This document shows, piece by piece, positions 54,436 to 64,000 of a DNA stretch of 64,000 nt (positions are counted from its first letter, which is position 1; each line of letters opens with the position of its first letter). Position numbers and translations under genes: made by a program. This DNA is from Takakia lepidozioides (lineage: Eukaryota; Streptophyta; Takakiopsida; Takakiales; Takakiaceae). The stretch is from positions 83,124,756 to 83,188,755 of the forward strand of contig CM060731.1 in the NCBI GenBank assembly GCA_030704615.1, given 5' to 3'. The notes below the pieces were generated by a model. The model worked only from the letters and a program-made list of their open reading frames with translations. It did not search any database and was not told where the DNA came from.

Positions 54436-55185
54436 CTATGCTATCAACTGCCAGACTTCTCTCAAAGTGCCTCGCTCTGCATGATGGTAAGGTGTAGGCG
54501 GTACATCTATGTCCAGAAACCTGCCACTAACCTTGTCCCAAGCTACAGTAGCTCGCTCTAACCAACCCTCCTCCTCTTTCTGCCTGGTAGAGACAAAGCA
54601 ATACTCCCCTATCTCCCGCTCACTGAACACTAAAGAAAACAAAGGTAGGGTCTGATAATCTCTCAACTCGAAAGCTTTGAGACGGTTGTGGGTGTTCTCA
54701 TTGCGGATGACTGCATCTCCTTCAAGCAAAACAAACTTGTCATTGCTAATGAACCCCCGCTCATGATTGCCTTGTGCAGAGCGTGTCCGGCTGCAACCAT
54801 GTCTGATTGCACAAACTTGTGTAGCTCTTGCTCCTCTGCTCCAGTATACCACGGCCTTGTGGCTGAACACCTTGGTACCCGGGGCTGTCTTTGGCTGTGT
54901 TCCAAGCCTAGCTTTTACCCACTTTGGTATTTCACCTACAGCTGCAGAACTGCTGGCTCCAACAGAGTTCTGACTGTCCAAAGCGATATTGAGACCCTCA
55001 ACGCCAACTACAACAGTTTGTTGTCCACTGCTAATGTCTGACTCCCAGTATGCAATCAACTCGTCCAACTGTTCTCCACTCAAATCAGTCTGAGTTCCTT
55101 GGGAAACATAAATCTTGTCCCCTTGTGTGCACAGGCTAAGAGACGAGACCTGCCCTTCAATTACGTCCTCGTTTTCCCCAGCCAT
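54436..55185 (-). CDS. Accessory frame of gypsy copy 2, unknown function
   Basis: This intact frame of 249 codons starts with ATG at 55185 (MAGENEDVIEGQVSSLSLC). It lies upstream of gag with a gap of about 530 bases. The text is protein-like (GERGFISNDKFVLLEG-type block, LPLFSLVFSEREIGEYCF) but no domain is recognised. A telo-box pair lies about 130 bases upstream. It may be a gag-leader protein, a captured gene, or the first exon of the gag frame. Confidence 0.5.
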   Translation of the reverse strand: MAGENEDVIEGQVSSLSLCTQGDKIYVSQGTQTDLSGEQLDELIAYWESDISSGQQTVVVGVEGLNIALDSQNSVGASSSAAVGEIPKWVKARLGTQPKTAPGTKVFSHKAVVYWSRGARATQVCAIRHGCSRTRSAQGNHERGFISNDKFVLLEGDAVIRNENTHNRLKAFELRDYQTLPLFSLVFSEREIGEYCFVSTRQKEEEGWLERATVAWDKVSGRFLDIDVPPTPYHHAERGTLREVWQLIA

Positions 55186-55315
55186 ACAAGGAGGACATCC
55201 ACAGATTTGTCTCTCATATAGACCAGAACAGGTTCTAAAAACAGAATTGTGGATCTTTCACGGCACACTCACACTCTAAAAATTCCATAGATTTTTAGCA
55301 GAGTCCCAAAAACAA

Positions 55316-55333
55316 AAACCCTAAACCCTAAAC
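55316..55333 (-). promoter_or_regulatory. Two telo-box units upstream of the accessory frame
   Basis: The plus strand reads aaaccctaaaccctaaac, two AAACCCT units. In plants this motif works as a promoter element and equals the Arabidopsis-type telomere repeat. Only about two and a half units are present, so it is not a telomere remnant of any size. Confidence 0.5.
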
Positions 55334-55749
55334 AAAAACCAGGTCTAGATAGGTAGATATTCCCTTTCTATAGCTATCCCCTCAAAAACTGAGTCAAACG
55401 GAGCTCATTTGACAAAGATGTGAACAATTTGGCTTTAAATCATTTAAATTAGATCAAAAGGGCCCTTTTTTTTTTTTTTTTAAAGGTTTTCGAATTTAAA
55501 AATTTAAAGTTACACCCAAAATATCTGGTAATTGGTTCCCGGTCCCCTAAGTTCTATATGGTTTCCTAGGTTCCCTGGCCACGTGCCCTATAATTCCTAG
55601 GATTTCAGTTGTGTTTACAAATGCACCCCCCACAGCTCTTGGTTACCAGTGACCTGCTCTCCTCCAGTCGAGATCCGTAGCTATGCCGAGCCTTAATCCT
55701 TTGCACCAATATTCCCAACAAAAACAGGAGCACTTACAATGCAACCCCG

Positions 55750-56980
55750 GAAAGCACCAGAGCTAACTAGCTTTGATCAAGAACGCTTACAGCCCTTCAT
55801 GCGTGCTGATTTTTCAAGGTGGCAACAACAAATCTGCTATCACTGATTGTGTAAGCCTTTACATGGAGTTGGCACAGGCTGCCCCCAAGTTCAGGATTGT
55901 AAACATAGACCGAGCAGGTCGTGTAGTGAGCTGGGCCCCTTCAGCTCATATCTCGCTCATACACCAAGTGTCACCTGGTGAGTCCACAGTCTCCCACTCT
56001 CATGCTCTCCTGCAACAAACACAACCTTGAGGTTCAATCCTCCAAAACCTGAGGATCGCCAGCCTGGGAGGTTGACACTGTCAGAAAGCGCCCCTCCCTT
56101 CCAGCAAATGGCCTAAGATGTGGTGACCTCGTCAATCCTTCCCTAGACTGCTCTTGCTTGGCCTTTCTCACAGCTGCCTGCACCTCTCAATCTGTGTGCC
56201 CATCCCCCTTCATAATGAGTATGACACACCCATCATCGTGCACAACCTTTCATGCAAATGAGAGGGCATATACAATGTCCTTTGGGGTCCTCTAGTTCCA
56301 GTCTGGCACCTCATGGCCCATTCCAATTTCCAGGACATGAACACCATGCAGAATGTCCGCTATGAGGGCGTTTGCGTAGGGTCCCAAGGGGGATTTTGCG
56401 CCAGCTTTGTATGGAATGAGGGCCAATGGTGTCACAGACTTCAGCCACACGTCAATAATCTCCTGCGAAACCCGCCAGGTGCTGGAACTTGATCTATCAT
56501 GACCTTGTAATCTTCATACAAGCAAGTGACCCATGTCTTCCGAGGTTGTTCTTCTCCCAACGGCCGTGCAGCAAAATGGTTTGCCAAACAAATTCCGCTT
56601 GCTCCCTGAAAGGTTCAGACCCGCCAACTGCAAAGATATAAGTCGCCCTGCACCCGAATCTCTCTCCCCGTCGGTGGAGGCCTCCTGCATAGACTCGTCA
56701 GCTGTGGGCGTTCGACTACCAGGGCTGCCTGATATACTGGCTTTCAAAGCCTTCTTGCCCCCCTTTCAGGTTCGTTGCGGTTTGTTAGCCTCCCTCAGCA
56801 GCTGTTCAGCTTCATCTGCTCCTCTGGCGGCGGCTGCAGCGGACACATTAGCTTGAACAAGGTGCCTGTGTGCCTGTGTTTCCTTGTCATGTAGACTCTT
56901 GGCTGTTGATGCGCTTGAGAACTCGTTGTGTTCCTCCATTTCTTCCAAGTGTTGGTACGATGTCGGGTTTGCAATCAAGC
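55750..56980 (-). pseudogene. Decayed methyltransferase-like gene fragment inside gypsy copy 2
   Basis: A discontinuous minus-strand frame can be followed from about 56980. AAARGADEAEQLLREA and SGSPGSRTPTADESMQEAS are followed, after a frame change near 56510, by PYANALIADILHGVHVLE, GHEVPDWN, then KVVHDDGCVILIMKGDG. The last blocks recall the region after the DPPY position in the gene at 32.3-37.4 kb (PSWNRYSEDFW, MVLDDRGCVVVLASRG). In-frame stops are TAG or TGA that C-to-T reversal of CAG or CGA would remove. Identity is tentative. It could be a captured host gene or the remnant of an older element. Confidence 0.35.
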
Positions 56981-57559
56981 CACCAGGGGCAGTTTGGATT
57001 GGAAAACTGGCTGAATGACTTTAGTTGTTTCATGTTGAACGCTGTCACCTCCGTGAGCTCACTCACCCAAGTCAGCATCATGTTGGGTGTGGAGAGGATC
57101 AGCTTTATCTCCTGTCGTAAGTACTAAAGCACATTCGCTTTGCAGGTTGCAACGCGCCCTGCTGCTCGCTTAGCTCCACACTCCTGCGCATTTTCTCCTT
57201 TTCTCCGGCAGGTGCAGCAGCAGCACCTCCACCAGAGGAAGCCACCACAACCAGGGATGACGCCACCCCAAACTGTTTGCACTTCGTGATCCAGCCACTG
57301 CCAGCCACTCCCGACTGTTTTGGGTCCGAATCCAAAATCTTACACGAGTCTCGTCTCCCTCCGTCCAAGTGAAAGAGAGTAGGGAATTGCGGGGCCAACT
57401 ATCAAAGTCTTCAACCTCCCCACCTCTTGGTTTTCAAACTCACGAGCAGAGACGACAACTAGATCTACGCGCACAGCCCATGGCAACAGGAAGGCCAGAT
57501 GGACTCCTGCCCCAAGATATATATTATAATAGTGCTAAAACAAACATTGTATCTAGCTT

Positions 57560-57917
57560 AGCACTAGAAAACTAGATAGCCTCATCTCTCTCGAGTGATA
57601 AGAAAGCTAAAGGACACACTGTTCGCACAAGAAACATGAAATCCCTCAACATCACTCTTTCAGATAATAGTCGAGCCAGGGGCACCCCAAGCTATGGGGA
57701 CTCCACCCCACAACAACCTATCCTCCCATCATAAGTACACTCAGTTCTAAACGATGAAGGAGCTCGGTCACGCAGGCTCAACTCGAGAGAGATGACGCTG
57801 TTCAGGTGTCAAACTAAACTTGACACCTGACTTAACACTTGGCTTAAATCCAAGTGTTAAATACAAATAACTAGCTTTATTCTAGTTAGTTTCACACTGT
57901 GCTTGTTTAACTTGACA
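57560..57917 (-). repeat. 5' terminal block of gypsy copy 2
   Basis: Reading the minus strand, the block starts TGTCAAGTTAAAC and matches 5093-5445 nearly throughout (for example aacacttggattta, ctctcgagttgagcctgcg, ggtggagtccccatagc). It diverges where the short element at 5.4 kb switches to the tail. The matching block is not found at the 3' end of this element. Confidence 0.8.
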
Positions 57918-57921
57918 TCCT

Positions 57922-60787
57922 CCTTATCATCTCTAAACAACGTTGCCGTGTATCCACTCGAATTGCGGAACACCTGCCTCGAAACGACGGCTTTGTGCGA
58001 GCAATTCTCCACTGTGACACAGACACAGTCGTCTCCACAATGGCTTGGCCATACTGCATAATAGCGGGCGGAATCTGGGGCAAGCGAGCGGTGGGAATTT
58101 CTCGCACGGAATCCCCGCTTGAAGGCGATGGCGATCTGGAATTTCTTGGGCTTCCACTGCTGGAAGACACATTGTGTGGCAACATGACGGGCCCTCGAGG
58201 TGCTGTCCGAATGTTCCTATCGGATCTCCAGGAATCCTCTTCACACCCAGGTTCCTCTTCAATCCTCCGCCTCACAGGGCGAGTACGTACGTCCCCCTCT
58301 AGGTGCTCACCTCTGTGGTGCAGAGGCGTCCCTTTGATCTTCTCTCGCAATGTTGTCGTCCATTTCAGTGGATTCTTCGACCTCGAAGTTGTTCGTACCA
58401 ACAATTCCTCCCTGTCTGGCCCAAAGCCCCATTGTTTCCCGCTCAGGAACTTGAGTACATGGCTTGCTGCATGGTTGCTTTGTCGATGTCCTCCGTTGTG
58501 GCCGTCACTACGTCCACCAGATGTGCGGCAGAACACGCTCGCCAGGAGGAGTGCACTGATTCTGCCATATTCGTGTTCGGCATGTCTGTGTCGGAATCCA
58601 AGCACCGCTCCTACAAGGATACAAACAATGGTGAGGAACCAATGGAAAGGTCCGTAATAGAAAGACAATTGCACGAAAATGACAGCATCATACCTCCCGC
58701 ATGTACTGTCCGAACTGTCGATACCGGAAATGCCACCACCCCAACCAGCTGTGCAAGGCTCCCAGATTGGTTGTCTTCACTGCACCTGACGTGTTCCACC
58801 AAGCCTTGATGATAGCAAACTTAACCTCCACATCATCAAATGTGGGTGCATCCTTCCACGCCGTACAAAGGACACGGTGTTCAGCTTGGAATGAGCTAGC
58901 AACAAATTTGGTAGTGTAGTGAGATAGACTCTGCATCCAATGGAATCCACAGGATCTCTCTTTCCCCTCCATTGGAACATTGGGGTCCTCACCGTACACA
59001 CGCCGCACCGCTGCCCAGTTGGCCTGAGCGTTGTCTGCCATGAATCCCCTGAAATTGGGCTCTGGCAATCCCGCCCTTGCCATCTGCTCGTTTATGCCCT
59101 CCCACAGATGCATCTCCAACTATGTGTCCTCCCCTTTCATCTCGCAGATTGCAATCGTCATGAGCCTCTTGGAGTGATAGTCATAAACATGCGCACCCAT
59201 AGTCACCCACTGATGGTTTGTAATTCGCTTGAAGTGATCAAACATCACCCAAGCATTCGACAAGTTTCCAGTTGTCATGCGAGTGACCAAGTCGACTCCA
59301 CTCCCAGGCCCACACGTCGACATTTTAAAAATGTAACAACGATCGGATTCGCTGCCTTGCCCTGGAAACCTGCTACCTTGGATGTAGTCATATCCAGTCA
59401 TTCGTTTCACCTCCAGGATTGAGTGCATGTCCGACCCCCGGCCGAACTCCTGCTTGCAAGATACGATGTGATTCCGCACATTCGGACTACAAACGTGCGA
59501 GACGGACTCCAACAGGTCAAGCATCTCCTCTTCGTTCAAGGGCACTCGGTCTGAACCATCTTCAAACATGATTTTGCCAAGAGCAATCTTGTGGGCTGCC
59601 TTCAGCTGAATCTGCTTTGGTCTGGCTCCGGGGCTCAATTTCACCTCCTCTTTTATGATGTCGTGTGCTTCTTGCACAACCTCACGCATGTTGCCTCTCG
59701 CCAAGGGGTGGCAGTGGACCCCAACATGTATGCAAGCTCTAGTCAAGTCCAGGAGCAAATGGATAACGTAATATTGCTTGGCTCTGCACATGGACATGCA
59801 CGTCGGTGGTTCTTTGCAATGTGCGCACTTGAAAGTACCCGCAGGAGTTTGGCTGGAGACAATGAATGGATGATACGTTGTGCCAGTCCAATCCGTCTCG
59901 TTTCTCCGCCCTTCTTTGGAGAGAAAGTGGAAGCAGGCAGGATTGAGGCACCTCAGCTTCCCCGCACAGAGGACGTATCGTACACGAACACCATCAGCAA
60001 TTTTCGTGCTACTGGTCTTCGTTACACACCAGGGGTGTCCATCATGCTTTCGATCCATGTCTGTTAACATCCCTGAGGCTTTGTTTGAGGAAGTAACAGG
60101 TGGAAACTCGAAGATGACATTGCCATCGACTTCGGGAGGCAGATACGTTACCTTCCTGACTGGAAATTTGGCATAGTCGAGAGCAGCCAGCTCGGAGCGA
60201 GAACCATCAAGGTGATGTTGCCGTAGGAACTGCACAATGGACCGGGTTGGAGTTATGCTCGAGGGTACATGCGTAGCACCTGCAGAGACGTCCATCTCGG
60301 ATTTGAACGACCGTGTGGAGGACATGGGGACCTCAATGCACTCATCTTCATCGTCGGAAATGTCGAATACGTCCACACGAGAAGCTATGGAGGGTCTTGA
60401 CGGTTCAGGTCGGGAATGATTATCGTTGCATACCTCTCTATTGGCAGTGGCCGCCTGTCGGTTTCCGGACTCCTTTGTGGATGGTGTGGGCAGCGACTGA
60501 TTCGGAAAGGGAATGGGCATTCCCACAGCTCGGTATAGGATGGTGTCTGATGGGGGTACGTGCCATTTGATTCCGCAACCTCTGTCGTTACCTAGCATGA
60601 CAATGGTCTCGTCAACCTGTCCAGGAACATCCTTTCTTTCTTCTTCCAAATAAATTGTGCCCGGTTTGAGCTTGAATTTGGAACAAAGGTAAGTTTCAGT
60701 CACTCTGCAAAGTCCTCCCTTGTTTGGGATCCAGGCTCTCCCAAGTTGCAGAGGACAGCAAACTATAGCGTAGGAATTCGGAGCCAT
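57922..60787 (-). pseudogene. N-terminal and catalytic part of split MULE-like transposase
   Basis: From Met 60787 (MAPNSYAIVCCPLQLGRAW) a frame runs to a TAG at 59122-59120 and continues in the same frame to an exon end near 58694. It has a Cys-rich zinc-binding module (CAGKLRCLNPACFHFL, then FKCAHCKEPPTC and CIHVGVHCHP) and an RNase H-fold transposase core (HVYDYHSKRLMTIAICEMK, FRGFMADNAQANWAAV, CGFHWMQSLSHYTTKF). After an intron (acceptor near 58622) it reads CLDSDTDMPNTNMAESVHSSW, a block known from such transposases. A frameshift near 58450 follows. The text then meets the gypsy insertion at 57917; the SWIM part is at 45.5-46.25 kb. The TAG equals CAG with one C-to-T change. Confidence 0.7.
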
Positions 60788-61066
60788 CGAAGACCGCACG
60801 AAGTTGGCAAGTGTGAGGTTCAGTATAGCGACAGACCAAGGCTCACAGGCACCTAGCGGAGTCCATGGACGATTGGAAGTCGCACATTGAAGTGGAAAGT
60901 ATTGTTGTTAGCAGGTACACAATTGAGCAAGCATGAATCGAGGGTGAGGACGGTGCGACACATGAATAAGATGGAAGATGGAAATATGGAAATATGTTTA
61001 CAAGAAATGAGCTGAAAAGCTCACAAGGGTTCAGTAGACTGACCCTGGGACCTACATGGACTAGGA

Positions 61067-62934
61067 CTAGTCATCCTCATCCTCATCCTCAGTGGAGGAC
61101 TCAGAGCTATCCGATGAGCCTGATGACTCCGCGCCCTTTGCCAGAGCACATAAATGAGGCGGCGTTCCCCTAAGTCCCACAGAGCTCTCATCCAATCCCT
61201 GGGCATGACCCTCGACCTCATCCATACTAGTGCCTTGTAGTGCACTCATCCCCTCTGTGTTGGCCATGTTCTTCATGAGGGATTGCCAACCATGCTCCTT
61301 GGCGTAGTTGTACTCTACCGGAGATGGTTTCCTCTTAAACGCGCGTTGCTACACATGCCACAAATTAAAGTCAGTTCTTCACGATGATGGAGCCAGAAAT
61401 AAGACATAACAAAATCCATAGGGAAGTACGACTTACAAATTGCAAGATAAAACCCTTGGATCCGCCGGCGCCCCACTTGTGTGTGGATTCGTGCTTGTCA
61501 AGGCGGACTGTTGTTGCTTCGCGTGCCCGGTCAAATTTGGCCTTGTTTGCGGCATCAGTCTCTCCCGCAATGAGTCCCACGATACCTATGCCCCCCCTCC
61601 CCCCCCCACAACAATTACCAACCTGTGTAATTCCATAAGGTGGTTTGGGTATGGCCCCCTTTTCCATTGCCCTCCGAATGATCTGTCTGGCACGGTACCT
61701 CCTGTCCTTCAAGTTTCGCCCCACCATCTCCATCACCCTTGTGTCACTCCAATTGCCCGGAAACTGGTGGTCTAACTCACGGGTATACGCCCGCTTCGTG
61801 GCAAAGTGCTGATCAGCCCACTCAATGTGCAAAGGGAACCACCTCAATGCGAGTTTGAAGGCTGGCTTCTTCATAGCCTCCCATAACGCACCGCAGGGGT
61901 CACCATGGCGATTCACCTCCACCGGTGGCACCACGATCTTTGTCAACTCCACGTCCTATATCGCCAAGGCCATCCCACCCTCTCCCTTCTTTGTAGCGTC
62001 CTTCCCCTGCTCCTTTGTTACCCCACTGCCCTCCCCCGCATGCACACTCACCCCTTCCTCTCCATGGGACTTATTTTTCTTCTTCTTCTTTTCCTTCCCC
62101 TTCCCCGCTACTTCCTCTCTCTCCTTCTCCCTCTCCCTTCTCTCTCTCTCCTCGGTCGCCCTTCATTGATGGTAAAAGGGATCTCGGGAGATCGAGACCT
62201 CTTCTTCTTACCATTGGTGTTCGGGTCCTTCATGAACACCACGTGCTCTCCCTCATTGGCAACCCCACTGGACTGCACCAATGAGGCCAGCCATGTTGCT
62301 GCCTCCTGAAGACAAATAACCCCTCCAAATTCAAAAAAAGAAACAAACAACAAAGAAAATCATGCATGCAAAGGAAAGGATAAATCATGGAACAAGGTGC
62401 AATAATTGTACCTTTGTAAGCTTGTCCGACTCGCCCTTGGTGTCACCCGATGTGGGAGGAGTCCCCGTTTCCGGATGTGCCCACTCTATCCCCTCCCGGA
62501 GCGCCACTGGAAGTAGATGATGTGGAGCATAGCCGGCGGCGGCGCCCCGTAGTCCAGGCCCTTCTTTGCTGACTGCTCAGGCTCAGGGGGCGATGTCGCT
62601 GATCGGCTAGGCTGCTCCAAAACGGCCCATACCTCCTCCTCTCCCCCCCCCCCCCCCCCCCCCCCCCCAAATGCGTATCAGGGTAGAAGCCCTCACCCGG
62701 CTTGACTTCTTTGAGGCGCTTTGCTATCTTGGCCACTTCATTGGCCCTCCTCGTCTCCTCCTCCCTCATCGACAACAATGGGCTGGCAATGGAGGCTTTC
62801 AAAGACCCTTGAACCTGACGTTGGGCCTTGGCAAGTGCAGCCTTTGCTGCGGAGGAAGGGGTCGCTATGGGGGTGACATCCAAAAGGTGCCCATATTGGG
62901 CCCCCGAACGGGTGATGTGCTTGCCAAGGTACAT
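61067..62934 (-). CDS. Unrecognised multi-exon gene with acidic tail, possibly transposon-related
   Basis: Pieces read by splice signals on the minus strand: about 62934-62690 (SAAKAALAKAQRQVQGSLK, then a helical RREEETRRANEVAKIAKRL-like segment), about 62320-61960 (very Lys/Arg-rich), 61952-61430 (KLALRWFPLHIEWADQHFA, FPGNWSDTRVMEMVG, DKHESTHKWGAGGSKGF), and about 61350-61067 (SPVEYNYAKEHGWQSLMKN, ending SSESSTEDEDEDD and TAG). The HKWGAGGSKGF region weakly resembles plant En/Spm-associated (PTTA) proteins, but I am not sure. A poly-C run interrupts the upstream part. The gene's 5' end is not defined. Confidence 0.4.
62643..62668. repeat. 26-base C tract
   Basis: An uninterrupted C run lies inside the upstream part of the minus-strand gene. 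It reads as poly-Gly if translated. Confidence 0.9.
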
Positions 62935-62976
62935 TTCACCCGTCTTGGTGGGGCAACAAAGATAAAAGAAAAAGGT

Positions 62977-63041
62977 GGGGGGGGGGGGGGGGGGGGGAGT
63001 GACTAAGCACCACGGGCTCAGTCACTCCCCCCCCCCCCCCC
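62977..63041. repeat. Poly-G / poly-C hairpin
   Basis: A run of 21 G followed by agtgact (62977-63004) is mirrored after a 15-base loop by agtcact and 15 C (63020-63041), giving perfect 22-base arms. T12 and C/T-rich sequence follow, opposite the A/G-rich sequence before the G run. Confidence 0.9.
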
Positions 63042-63185
63042 GCCCATTTTTTTTTTTTTTGTTTCCTGATCTCTCCCTCTCTGTCCCTCTGTCCCTCTCC
63101 CTCTCTCTCTCTCCCTCCCTCTTTTTTTTGTTGTTCACAAAAGTAAACAAACCACAAGGGAGAGAGGGTGCAGAAAAAGTTAAAA

Positions 63186-64000
63186 GATTGTACTCATAAG
63201 ACGTTGTTTGCCGTAGCCTTGTGGCCATTGACCCCGCGCCCAGTTTGAGCGGAAACAAAAGGGACATAACTTGCCTTTGTCAGGGGCTGACGTTGGTAGT
63301 AAGACTTACCTTCATATATAGAATTAATCTGGGTTTTCCAGATATCCTCTAGAAATCCCTTCACACAAGCATCAAACTGCTGTGTGTGATTTGCCCAATA
63401 ACTAGGCCTCAGGAGGGCCTAGGCTTTTGGCTCAGCCTTGAGACTTTCAAAGTTGGTAAACAGAGGTACAGGCACAATTCCCTTGATAGATTTGAAGAGA
63501 GCATCTCTTTGGTGAGAGAACCCCGGACAGTGTATCAGAAAATGAGTACTGTCTTCAGATTGCCCACACAACGGGCAATTGCACTCTCCCTTTCCTCTCT
63601 ACTTCTGTTTGCTGTTCAAAGGTAGGCTTCCTACCCTGAGTTTAAATTTCAGTCTAGTGCCAAGAGTGGGTAGACCCTTGAGGTCATCCAAGATGTCCTC
63701 CCCCATGTCACTGACTGGAAACAAGTTCAGGGAAGTTTTCTGCCTAACTTCATTGTCATCAGACAATCTCATGGCAACAGACATGGGTTTGGACACTACA
63801 GCCTCTAAGTCAGATTTATCAACCCATATTGCAGATCCGTACTCCAAGGCAGGTCTAATAATGCGACAAAGCATGGTTGTCTTGACCTCAGAGTTGACCC
63901 CTCTGCAGAAAAAGTTAAAAAGAGAGAGGGAAGATATTCATGTCATGTCAAGACATGGACAAGACCCATAAGGGTCATTGTCAATTAAAGACATAAACAG
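63186..64000 (-). mobile_element. LINE copy C, 3' part, truncated by window end
   Basis: Reading from 64000 the text is TMLCRIIRPALEYGSAIW, LPTLGTRLKFKLRVGSLPL, then after a TAG the zinc knuckle CPLCGQSEDSTHFLIHC, typical for the C-terminal region of plant-type LINE reverse transcriptases. Non-coding 3' sequence then runs to about 63190 and matches LINE A (10920-11130) and LINE B (14250-14570) closely. It ends at the same tcttatgagtacaat boundary, without a clear A tail. The TAG (near 63600) follows a Lys codon and would be CAG after one reversal. Confidence 0.85.

Larger units (their letters stand above)
46256..57917 (-). mobile_element. Ty3/gypsy copy 2 with DNMT3-like methyltransferase and PHD finger
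   Basis: An 11.66-kb element lies between two copies of the 4-base sequence TCCT (46252-46255 and 57918-57921), taken as the target-site duplication. Its ends are TGTCAAGTTAAAC and GCGCACGACA on the minus strand. Content in order: 5' block, an unrelated decayed region, an accessory frame, gag, protease, C5 methyltransferase, RT, RNase H, integrase, PHD finger, purine tract, and a tail of about 85 bp. It is less broken than copy 1 but still has frameshifts. It lies inside a MULE-like transposase gene, so it is the younger insertion. Confidence 0.82.

Noticed and set aside
55313-55333. Interstitial telomere array
   Set aside because: Only about two and a half units; better described as a telo-box promoter motif.
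46256-57917. Conventional LTR pair at the ends of gypsy copy 2
   Set aside because: The 5' head block and 3' tail block do not match each other, and no second copy of either was found at the opposite end.

Overview
The window is nuclear DNA of a plant-lineage eukaryote. It has spliced genes with GT-AG introns of about 100 bases, a plant-type SKP2-like F-box/LRR gene, a trihelix-type DNA-binding exon, Ty3/gypsy, MULE-like, hAT-like and LINE elements, and a plant-type AAACCCTAA telo-box. Two gypsy copies carry a DNMT3-like cytosine methyltransferase domain. Retrotransposons with captured methyltransferases have been published from charophytes and dinoflagellates (de Mendoza and colleagues, 2018), so a charophyte alga, perhaps Chara, is my best guess. 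That assignment is inference.

Layout: 1-5.5 kb is the 3' part of a decayed gypsy copy (methyltransferase, RT, RNase H, integrase, PHD finger) followed by a short terminal-block element. 5.6-6.3 kb is a GC-rich repeat, a 41-base C tract and a MULE fragment. 7.7-12.3 kb is the SKP2-like gene on the minus strand, with a LINE in its third intron. 14.2-15.8 kb is another LINE. 17.4-21 kb holds exons of a trihelix protein, a BED/hAT-like protein and a SAM-like domain inside a triplicated segment. 23 kb is a tRNA-derived SINE. 26.4-28.3 kb is a decayed gene of unknown function. 30.4-38.6 kb is the most unusual part. 38.9-40.6 kb is a divergent pair of paralogues. 45.5-60.8 kb is a MULE-like transposase gene split by an 11.7-kb gypsy element. 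61-63 kb is an unrecognised minus-strand gene, and the window ends in a third LINE.

The most interesting locus is 30.4-38.6 kb. A nine-exon gene model (32337-37433) encodes a ParB-like N-terminal domain (DGNHRLLA motif) and a C-terminal beta-class DNA aminomethyltransferase-like domain, in which the DPPY position reads DIPD and motif I reads LDLICGTG. This is a bacterial or phage-type architecture in an intron-bearing eukaryotic gene. An array of about 28 copies of a 22-bp palindrome (core AAATGCGGYRCCGCATTT) lies just upstream, a second array of about 16 lies just downstream, and single copies lie inside three of its introns. ParB proteins bind palindromic parS sites, so a relation between gene and palindrome is a testable hypothesis.

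Many coding regions are interrupted. Several in-frame stops (TAG, TAA, TGA) would be CAG, CAA or CGA after one C-to-T reversal, as expected from deamination of methylated cytosine. Several frameshifts are one-base changes in homopolymers, which may be decay or assembly error. Most entries here are therefore pseudogenes or fragments, and exon borders come from reading splice signals by eye.
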